NCBI GenBank assembly: GCA_947176785.1 | Contig: CAMWSA010000065.1 | Span: 1-12,390, forward strand | Source of the DNA: an uncultured Lachnospiraceae bacterium | Lineage (GTDB): Bacteria; Bacillota; Clostridia; Lachnospirales; Lachnospiraceae | Direction of reading: 5' to 3' | Length of the DNA: 12,390 bases | Shown: positions 6,858 to 12,390 of the stretch, in pieces | Layout of the letters: each line of letters begins with the position of its first letter | Numbering within the stretch: position 1 is the stretch's first letter | Notes under the pieces: model-generated | The model's input: only the letters and a program-made list of their open reading frames with translations | The model's database searches: none | Told to the model about the DNA's origin: nothing | Program-made: the position numbers and the translations under genes

Positions 6858-8775
6858 GTTGTCCCTCCGAAACGCCCAGAGGCAGGCCAGGGATTATCTG
6901 GTCTACTTCGTCACCATTGTCATGGCCGCGGCTCTGCTCTATTCCTTCAACGGACTGGTGTTTTCCAGCGAGGTTCATACACTGTCCAGCGGGATGAATC
7001 AGCTTCCCATGGTAATCGTCCTGTCCAGTATTGCGGTAGTGTGCATTTTCGGCTGGCTTGTGAGCTACGCCACCGGCTTTATGCTCTCCCGGCGCAGCCG
7101 GGAATTGGGGATCTACATCCTGATTGGCCTGACCAACAAACAGGTCGCCCGGCTGTTCTTTCTGGAAAATCTGGCGGTAGGCGGCGGGGCCCTTGCCCTT
7201 GGGCTGGTTCTGGGCGGACTGCTCTATCAGGCGCTGCGGGCGATCCTGTTTGCCATGTTCGGCCTGACCTATCATTTTTCACTGACCCTCTCCCTTCGTG
7301 CAGTTGGGCTGACGCTGTGTTATTTTGCGCTGATCTATCTCCACGCTTTACGGAAAAGCCGCAAACGCATTCGCAAAATGAAAATTTATGACCTTATCTA
7401 CTTTGACCGGCAGAATGAAGGAGCGGTCATCCGGGCGGGGAAGCTCCGTCGCTGGATGTTTGCCGCCTCCATAATCCTGGGTATGGCCGGGACGGTCTTT
7501 CTGATGGCCGGTGATCTCATCATTGGTATCATCGGTGCCGGATGTCTGATTGCCGCCCTGTTCGGCTTTTTTCTCAGCTTTGCCTCAGGGGTTCCCGCCT
7601 TTTTTGAAAAGTGTCCCGCCCAGAAGTATCAAGGGCAAACGCTGCTGATTTTCCGTTCCCTCACCGCGAAGCTGTCCACTATGGGAGTGCTTATGGCAGT
7701 GATCTCTATGATTCTTACTGCCACGCTGCTGGTTGAGGGCAGCGGACTGGTGTTCAATGGCATCTTTCGGGGACGTTCTGCGGAGAGCGCCTGTTTTGAT
7801 CTATATATCGGGGTAGGGGATGGGCGAAACCCCGCCGTCTATGTGGATTACATCAACGATAACATCCCAGTGGAGCGCGCCCTGGAATATAACGTCTATG
7901 AAAGCGGCAGCACACAAATTATGGACTATCTGGAGGGACAATACTACTATTATAGCTATGACCAGGATCCTGCTCTTTGTTACAGCGACTACACCGCCTT
8001 GCGGGCTCTCGCAGGCTACCAGACCGTGGAACTGGAGCCAGAGGGATATCTAATCCACTGTATGCCCTATCTGGAGAGGCTGCTAAATGATTACGACCAG
8101 CCGCTGAGATTGGGAGACAGAACTCTATCACCAAGCGGTATGTACACCGAGCATCTGTCCCAGAGCTACGGAACGGCCAACGGTCGGGGCTATATTCTGG
8201 TGATCCCGGATGAAGTGGCAGAGGGTCTGCCGGTCCACCACTGGGCCTACGCCGCCAGGACAGCCCAGCCGGTGCCAGAGGAACAGTTTTATGACCTGTG
8301 GGAGATCAACGATCGCACCGGTTCCGGTTTAGCCAGCAATACAATTGTTACCCGGGCAAGTGAAGAAGCGGAGGTGGCGGTCCAAACGTCCCTTTTCGTG
8401 TTCCCCATGTTCTATCTGGCCCTGGCCCTTACCATGACCGCCGCGACCATTCTCACCATCCAGCAGCTCAGCGAAACCGAACGCTACCGGCGGCAATTCG
8501 TCCTGCTGCGGAAGCTGGGCATGGCCCGGCAGGAGATGGAGCGTGCCTTGGGCCGTCAGTTCACAATTTACTATGCCATGCCCGCCATACCGCCGGTACT
8601 CGTCGGTGTCCCCTTTATTTTTCATTTGGCACAGCTGCCGGAACCAGGTATTATGGTGGGCATGCGCAGTCCCTTGGCCATTGTAATGATCGCGCTGGGG
8701 CTATTCTTCCTGATTTATGCAATCTATATCTTGCTGGCTTATACCAGCTTAAAACGGAATGTGATATCGGCATAA
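6838..8775 (+). CDS. bceB: BceB-like ABC transporter permease (FtsX fold)
   Basis: A 645-residue permease with ten predicted membrane helices: about 20-40, 58-80, 110-135, 150-170, 207-225, 228-250, 282-302, 516-540, 575-597 and 612-635. A large extracellular domain of roughly 210 residues lies between helices 7 and 8, the diagnostic BceB plan that determines peptide recognition. That domain is acidic and Tyr-rich (for instance QYYYYSYD near 368-375). The start is not certain: GTG 6835, ATG 6838 and GTG 6844 are adjacent. GGGGG at 6831-6835 is too close to the first two and best spaced for 6844; ATG 6838 is reported as the conventional codon. The ATPase frame ends at 6857, inside this gene, so the two are translationally coupled. 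It forms a complex with the ATPase and the kinase in the membrane. Confidence 0.93.
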   Translation: MSVTLSKLSLRNAQRQARDYLVYFVTIVMAAALLYSFNGLVFSSEVHTLSSGMNQLPMVIVLSSIAVVCIFGWLVSYATGFMLSRRSRELGIYILIGLTNKQVARLFFLENLAVGGGALALGLVLGGLLYQALRAILFAMFGLTYHFSLTLSLRAVGLTLCYFALIYLHALRKSRKRIRKMKIYDLIYFDRQNEGAVIRAGKLRRWMFAASIILGMAGTVFLMAGDLIIGIIGAGCLIAALFGFFLSFASGVPAFFEKCPAQKYQGQTLLIFRSLTAKLSTMGVLMAVISMILTATLLVEGSGLVFNGIFRGRSAESACFDLYIGVGDGRNPAVYVDYINDNIPVERALEYNVYESGSTQIMDYLEGQYYYYSYDQDPALCYSDYTALRALAGYQTVELEPEGYLIHCMPYLERLLNDYDQPLRLGDRTLSPSGMYTEHLSQSYGTANGRGYILVIPDEVAEGLPVHHWAYAARTAQPVPEEQFYDLWEINDRTGSGLASNTIVTRASEEAEVAVQTSLFVFPMFYLALALTMTAATILTIQQLSETERYRRQFVLLRKLGMARQEMERALGRQFTIYYAMPAIPPVLVGVPFIFHLAQLPEPGIMVGMRSPLAIVMIALGLFFLIYAIYILLAYTSLKRNVISA

Positions 8776-8849
8776 CAAGATTGGCAGCGGCAAACAATGT
8801 CTTGTCGGTCTGTTTTCTTTCCAATTATAGCATGTGCATGAATTGCGCT

Positions 8850-8865
8850 AACACTTGGTGTTTTT
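8850..8865 (+). terminator. Small terminator-like hairpin after the permease gene
   Basis: AACAC-TTG-GTGTT followed directly by TTT forms a 5-bp stem with a short T-run, 75 bases after the permease stop. The stem is weak, so termination here would be partial. Confidence 0.3.
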
Positions 8866-8924
8866 CCATATTTTAGTGCGTGTCACCTACTTTACAAGCA
8901 GTGTATTTGTTCCCACAAATACTC

Positions 8925-8963
8925 AAAACAGACTTCCAGCGGTCACACCGGAAGTCTGTTTTT
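8925..8963. terminator. Strong bidirectional terminator
   Basis: A perfect 13-bp stem, AAAACAGACTTCC (8925-8937) with its complement at 8950-8962. CGGT/ACCG pair further inside the loop. The stem ends in a T-run on the plus strand and an A-run at the 5' side, so it can terminate transcription from either direction. It closes the Bce operon 150 bp after the permease gene. Confidence 0.8.
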
Positions 8964-8997
8964 GCTCGTTGGTGGCATCGCCCCCAAACTCCTTTTT

Positions 8998-9015
8998 CGC
9001 AGATTGTCATCTGCG
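8998..9015. repeat. Perfect 7-4-7 inverted repeat
   Basis: CGCAGAT-TGTC-ATCTGCG, a perfect stem with a tetraloop and no T-tract after it. It could be a protein site or a fold in single-stranded DNA. No gene start lies close enough to make an operator role obvious. Confidence 0.5.
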
Positions 9016-9208
9016 GCTACGCACCGTTCCGGCGCTTTTCTTTCTTCCCCTCGGCGGGTTTTTTGAAAACGGCGAACCTGGTTACCAACATAATCGCAAA
9101 CTGCCCCTGTAAAGGGGAACGGCATTTTTTCAAATTTGTCAGGCTCGCAGAGCCGCAGCCAGCGTGAAACGTTGTTCTAAGGGGTTGGGATGCTTCCAAA
9201 CAAGCAAA

Positions 9209-9243
9209 ACCTGCGGTTTACGGCAACGCTGGGAACCGCAGGT
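9209..9243. repeat. 10-bp inverted repeat with 15-base loop
   Basis: ACCTGCGGTT (9209-9218) and AACCGCAGGT (9234-9243) are perfect complements. No T-run follows, so a terminator is unlikely. Together with the palindrome four bases downstream it forms a pair of cruciform-prone elements. Confidence 0.6.
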
Positions 9244-9247
9244 GTGA

Positions 9248-9267
9248 GCATTTGTATATACAAATGC
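9248..9267. repeat. Perfect 20-bp palindrome
   Basis: GCATTTGTATATACAAATGC is identical to its own reverse complement with no spacer. It lies four bases after the 10-bp inverted repeat. Palindromes of this size are typical dimeric regulator sites or parts of transfer or replication origins; the sequence does not decide between these. Confidence 0.6.
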
Positions 9268-9497
9268 CCTGCTTGTCCAGTAGCGCATGGCCGCCGCATC
9301 CGCCAACTCTCGACAAAAATATCTCCCAAGGCATTGACAGGAACATCTGTTTGTGCTCTCATAGCGGAGAACTGAATACTACCGTTTGCATTTGATTTCC
9401 TCCATGCCAGTCTCTCCCTTCGTGAAAAACCAAAAATGCGGATACAACAAAACCGCCCGTAATAAAAAGCAGCGGCTTGGTCTATGTATCTGCATGA

Positions 9498-9653
9498 AAA
9501 ATATGTTACTACTCCCAGCTTAAGGAACTTGAACGCCCTACGCTCCTGCGTTTGGTGAAACGCATTGAGGTGGGCGAGAAATACGAAATCGCCGAGGAAA
9601 CCCACTGGGACATCAAAATCTACTACAACTTTGTCGGGCATATTGAACTGTAA
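9498..9653 (+). pseudogene. Large serine recombinase, C-terminal tail fragment
   Basis: After an in-frame TGA at 9495-9497, 51 codons read on to a TAA at 9651-9653. They contain Q-L-K-E-L-E-R-P-T-L-L-R-L-V-K-R-I-E-V and end in W-D-I-K-I-Y-Y-N-F-V-G-H-I-E-L. This is the terminal DUF4368-type segment of clostridial large serine recombinases, with the expected natural stop. Nothing of the zinc-ribbon or coiled-coil region that should precede it is present, so it is a remnant. It ends about 30 bases before the right junction of the block that interrupts the recombinase gene, as expected for an element whose integrase lies at its end. Confidence 0.8.
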
Positions 9654-9681
9654 ATCTATACTTCTTTATGCGAGGTTCTCT

Positions 9682-9912
9682 AACGATTTTTCTCTTAAAG
9701 CCACAAGAAAAAAGGTACGGGCAATCAAGCGGGCGCAGGGACTGGCGGGGAACATCTGGCAAAGCCGCCCTACGGCTACATGGTAAGTCCTACCGGCAAA
9801 AAGCAATGGATTGTTGACGAGGAAGCCGCCGCTGTGGTGAAGCGGATTTTTGGTTTATGTGTTGGTGGGAAAGGCCCCTATGCAGATAGCAAAAATCCTC
9901 AAAGAGGTTGAA
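9682..9912 (+). pseudogene. Large serine recombinase, middle fragment with frameshifts
   Basis: The text N-D-F-S-L-K-A-T-R-K-K-V-R-A-I-K-R-A-Q-G-L-A-G is followed, after a frameshift near 9748, by E-H-L-A-K-P-P-Y-G-Y-M and then W-I-V-D-E-E-A-A-A-V-V-K-R-I-F. After another shift near 9890 it reads M-Q-I-A-K-I-L-K-E. This is the linker between the resolvase domain and the Recombinase domain (Pfam PF07508 type) of large serine recombinases. It starts at exactly the residue where the fragment at 3995-4237 ends (LFN then DFSLK...TRKKVRA). The remaining C-terminal half is missing after about 9912. Confidence 0.82.
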
Positions 9913-10037
9913 TTGAGAATCGCTGCTTTTTAAGGGAATTATTAGCTGTTATAAAGTGTTATTGAAATATCCCCTAACGCTTCAAAACACTAAGGTTTTT
10001 GCAGATGAACTTTTCCTTACCGTTTCCCTTGTATTAT

Positions 10038-10445
10038 ATCTTCCCACAGGGCATTATGAACCCTGATAAGGTTATCAAATACATCAGCCGTTACCTTGGC
10101 CGTCCGGTCATCGCCACTTCACGGATTGATTCCTACGATGGGGAATATGTGACTTTCCATAACAACAATCACGAGGATAATTCCTATGTTGAAAGAACTG
10201 TCCCTGTCCTGGACTTCATTTCCCTGCTTATCCAACACATACCTGAAAAGCATTTCAAGATGACTCGTTATTTCGGACTTTATGCAAGGCATCGCAATTC
10301 AGATGAAAAGCTCCGCTGGGCAATCCCAAAATCCAGACACCGGATCCTGCTGGATTTTAATAAATGGCGTCAGATTATTCTTTTATCCTTTGGTTACGAC
10401 CCTCTCCAATGTCCAAAGTGTAACCATAAGATGGAGTTTCTGAAA
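10038..10445 (+). pseudogene. IS91-family Y2 transposase, C-terminal fragment
   Basis: About 136 codons match the C-terminal half of IS91/IS801-type rolling-circle transposases. The first block reads V-I-K-Y-I-S-R-Y-L-G-R-P, in which the two tyrosines (codons at 10080 and 10092, spaced YxxxY) are the catalytic pair. It is followed by S-Y-D-G, the P-E-K-H-F-K-M-x-R-Y-F-G-L-Y-A-R-H-R block, and the zinc-ribbon start D-P-L-Q-C-P-K-C. The HUH metal-binding half is missing upstream, and the ribbon is cut near 10445, where the frame continues into unrelated sequence (antisense to a glycosidase). The frame stays open to 10655 only by chance. It is inactive; neither IS end could be identified. Confidence 0.85.
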
Positions 10446-10448
10446 CTC

Positions 10449-10655
10449 CCTTTCATCTACGACAGAATCTCCTGTCATGCGTTTCGTTTCCTGATTGTTG
10501 CAGGCAAAATGCTTTACACATGCTGCGATACCTTTCTTCTGCAGGCTTTCCACATAGGCGCTTCCAAGCTCCCCCGCAAGACAGGGGTCCTCGGAAAAAT
10601 ATTCAAAATTCCTGCCACAAAGCGGACTTCTCTTTATATTGAGTCCCGGCCCTAA
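10449..10655 (-). pseudogene. GH3 beta-glucosidase fragment
   Basis: On the minus strand 69 uninterrupted codons read L-G-P-G-L-N-I-K-R-S-P-L-C-G-R-N-F-E-Y-F, then S-E-D-P, K-H-F-A-C-N-N-Q-E-T and D-S-V-V-D-E-R. These are consecutive signature blocks of the N-terminal TIM-barrel domain of glycoside hydrolase family 3 (GPGxNIKRSPLCGRNFEYFSEDP and KHFAxNNQE). There is no start, no catalytic Asp region and no C-terminal domain. It begins directly after the TAG that ends the symporter remnant, in the same frame, and is cut at its other end by the transposase fragment. It is probably the remains of a beta-glucosidase gene that followed the symporter in one operon. Confidence 0.85.
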
Positions 10656-11666
10656 CTACATGGCAAACAACCCCTGGTATCCAAACACAAAATAATTTTT
10701 TACACTCTGGGTCTGCTCAACAAAGCTGCCGTCAGCTGCCGGCGGGATATATCCAAAAACGGAGAGACCAAGATTAAACAATCCCTGTGCAAGCCCTGCC
10801 GTAACAGTAAAAATGATCGTATAGATTGACATGGAAAATCCATCTGCCCGGAAACCTGCTTTCCATTCCACATGATCCAATGCGTCAGCCAGCATCGCCA
10901 TTGTGATATAGGTGATCGGCAACGCACCAAAAGCACGGATCGCCAGCATCCCCAGCACCCATCCCATATTGGTGGGATTTACCATAAATGCGAAACTGCT
11001 TACTACCGCCAATGTCATTCCTATGATCATCATGTTCCGTTTTCCAAATTTCTTCACAAGAGGCCACATGATGATGATTCCAAAACCCAAAGGTGCATTG
11101 CCGATAGCGGAAACGATGGTTTGCGTCGTACCATCATTATATGTACCAAGAACCCAGTTGCAATAGTATACAAGACTTGTATTCTGAACGTTCGTGCAGA
11201 TCTGGATGATGATCAATGCAGCCATCATCATGATCCAGTATTTACTGGACATACATGCACCCAGCTGTTCTTTTAACGTATATGTCTTTACAGCACTGTC
11301 CTCAAGCTCCTTATTTTCTTCCGTGATACGTTCTTTTGTAAAATAATATTCCATCAAAACACAGGGAAGCACGATCACGGCAAAAACAGCGATCATCAAT
11401 CCACTTGCTCTGGTCTACCCCGATCCGGGGCAGGATCAGCATCGGGAAGAAAAGAGCGACAAACATACCCGGAATAATGCTGAGCGCCATGTTTGTCAAC
11501 ATAGCCAGTCCATCCCGCTGCTTGGAGTTACGGGTCGAGAGCGGCACCATCATGGAATGGCTCATATAATAAATCGTATAGCCAATAGAGTAATAAAGAT
11601 TGTAGCTGAAAATAACCCATATAATCTTCACGCTGTCGCCTGCATTCGGTATCAGAAACAATAAAT
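10656..11666 (-). pseudogene. GPH-family sugar:cation symporter, truncated and frameshifted
   Basis: Two overlapping minus-strand frames together encode most of a glycoside-pentoside-hexuronide symporter (MelB/UidP-like, MFS fold). The first (from about 11666) reads L-I-P-N-A-G-D-S-V-K-I-I-W and G-V-D-Q-S-K-W-I. The second (ATG 11399 to TAG 10656) reads M-M-I-A-V-F-A-V-I-V-L and includes the family motif L-A-D-A-L-D-H-V-E-W-K. Reading shifts near 11395-11405, where SKWI should continue into MMIAVFA; two bases appear to be missing. The first ~110 residues and the last ~50-60 are absent. The intact protein would import glycosides with Na+ or H+ across the membrane; this copy cannot. The 10656-11399 frame alone may be annotated as an MFS transporter. 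Confidence 0.85.
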
Positions 11667-11672
11667 TTTTTC

Positions 11673-12266
11673 AAAAAAGCTGGTGTTCTTTGTCTGGGCA
11701 ACCCTTTGCGACACGCAAAAAATCAGCTTGTTGCCTGTCTGACTCTGATCACCCGGGCGGCAATACGCGGAGGGATGCCTGAAGAAATGGCCTATTCTTT
11801 ATCTGACTGGTACATCCAGATGTCAGAAGCAACAAATGATATTGCTGAAGTATATCAATACTCACAGGAGGCTTTCAAGGATTTTACGAAACGGGTCCAT
11901 AAACTCAAACTTTCCAGCGGACGCTCAAAGGAAATACAGGAATGTATGAGTTATATCGAACTCCATTTCCAGCAATGCCTTACATTGGAAACCCTTGCAA
12001 AATCACTTGGATATAGCAAAAATTATTTATCTTCAAAATTCGCTCGTGAAGTCGGAATGTCTATCAGTGATTATATCACACACATTAAGATAGAGCATTC
12101 CAAGCTTTGGCTGAAAAACACAAATAAATCAATACAAGAGATCAGCGATGAACTGGGATACAATTCCATCTCTTATTTTTCTGCTCTTTTCAGAAAACAG
12201 ACAGGCTTTACGCCAACTGCATATAGAAATCGTATTGAATGTATATCTTCTGAAAACAGCTTATAA
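11673..12266 (+). pseudogene. AraC-family regulator lacking its N-terminal part
   Basis: The frame is recognisable from about 11673 (K-K-A-G-V-L-C-L-G-N-P-L-R-H-A-K-N) and ends at TAA 12264-12266. A TTG at 11706 gives a 186-residue frame, but similarity clearly begins upstream of it and no ribosome site is seen. The last ~105 residues are an intact AraC/XylS DNA-binding domain with two helix-turn-helix motifs (about 94-115, LTLETLAKSLGYSKNYLSSKF; and 142-164, SIQEISDELGYNSISYFSALF) and the usual F-R-K-Q-T-G-F-T-P-x-x-Y-R ending. The sugar-sensing N-terminal domain is gone. In related loci such regulators are divergent from a GPH symporter and a GH3 glucosidase, as the remnants here are. An isolated DNA-binding domain might still be made, but the promoter has been lost. 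Confidence 0.8.
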
Positions 12267-12390
12267 TTAAAAGGTACCCCATAAAGAGGATAAATTAAAA
12301 GTTCATTCCCTGAAATTGGACAGGTAAATCACACTGACAAACTGGAATTGAACAAAATCGCTGCGCGATGGCTGGCCAAGGCTATGGCGC
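12267..12390. other. Right edge without recognisable gene
   Basis: After the AraC stop the sequence is A+T-rich to about 12330 and then more GC-rich at the very end. One plus-strand frame is open from 12294 to the edge without a convincing start codon or ribosome site, so I do not call a gene. No clear terminator follows the AraC frame. Confidence 0.3.

Larger units (their letters stand above)
8776..9497. other. Gene-poor stretch with several hairpins
   Basis: I see no convincing gene in these ~720 bases. Open frames on both strands are short, overlap one another and match no family I recognise. What it does hold: a weak stem (8775-8783 with 8795-8805) followed by T-rich sequence just after the permease stop, small hairpins at 8850-8865 and 9102-9115, a strong terminator, a perfect 7-4-7 hairpin at 8998-9015, and a paired inverted repeat and palindrome near 9209-9267. 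Base composition stays similar to the Bce module up to about 9480. It may be a control or transfer region of the mobile element that brought the module. Confidence 0.4.

Noticed and set aside
8943..9125. Short minus-strand open frame over the hairpin region
   Set aside because: It is basic and of low resemblance to any family, spans the terminator stem and hairpins, and has no ribosome site; more likely non-coding.
8998..9267. CRISPR array or tandem repeat
   Set aside because: The repeats are inverted, each different in sequence, with no regularly spaced direct repeats.
9177..9641. 154-residue minus-strand open frame
   Set aside because: It is antisense to the recognisable recombinase tail at 9498-9653, has no family resemblance I can name and no ribosome site at its start. 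A GGAGG near 9395-9405 on the minus strand leads only into a ten-codon frame.
10446..10655. Continuation of the transposase frame to 10655
   Set aside because: After codon 149 the text no longer resembles IS91 transposases; the opposite strand clearly encodes GH3 motifs.
12294..12388. Open frame running off the right edge
   Set aside because: Only about 31 codons, no start codon with a ribosome site, and no recognisable family text.

Overview
The window looks like DNA from a low-to-mid-GC Firmicute of the gut Clostridia (Lachnospiraceae/Oscillospiraceae type). The reasons are strong GGAGG-type ribosome binding sites, TTGxxx-N17-TAxAAT promoters, a BceRSAB-type peptide resistance module, large serine recombinase fragments of the kind found on clostridial conjugative elements, and GPH-symporter/GH3 sugar genes. 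This placement is inferred from protein families; there is no rRNA or other marker gene here.

Layout, left to right. (1) 1-3750 is an intact, divergently arranged unit. A MocR/GntR-type regulator with an aminotransferase domain reads rightward. A MATE efflux pump and an MBL-fold hydrolase (cut by the window edge) read leftward. Their 110-bp intergenic region holds two overlapping divergent promoters and a perfect 10-bp direct repeat (TGCATACAAT twice, 23 bp apart), the likely operator. (2) 3995-4237 is a fragment of the N-terminal catalytic domain of a large serine recombinase, without its 5' part. (3) 4290-8775 is a complete two-component system plus ABC transporter (RR, HK, ATPase, FtsX-like permease) of the Bce antimicrobial-peptide sensing and detoxification type, more GC-rich than its surroundings. 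It has its own promoter and a 7-4-7 inverted repeat matching the Bce-type response-regulator site in front of the transporter genes. (4) 8776-9497 has no convincing gene but contains terminators and a cluster of hairpins and palindromes. (5) 9498-9653 is the C-terminal tail of a large serine recombinase, and 9682-9912 is a middle piece of one. The middle piece continues, residue for residue, where the fragment at 3995-4237 stops, so the Bce block appears to sit inside an interrupted recombinase gene. (6) 10038-12266 is a gene graveyard: a truncated IS91-type transposase, a GH3 beta-glucosidase fragment, a GPH sugar symporter broken by a frameshift and truncated at both ends, and an AraC regulator lacking its N-terminus.

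How the parts work together. The left unit looks like an efflux and hydrolysis response governed by a PLP-binding regulator. The middle module would sense a cell-wall-active peptide through the transporter and histidine kinase, and the response regulator would then raise transporter expression. The right part is the remains of a glucoside uptake and hydrolysis locus (AraC regulator divergent from symporter and glucosidase) that has been erased by deletions and insertion-sequence activity. The most interesting observation is the nested structure: a peptide-resistance cargo embedded in a split recombinase.
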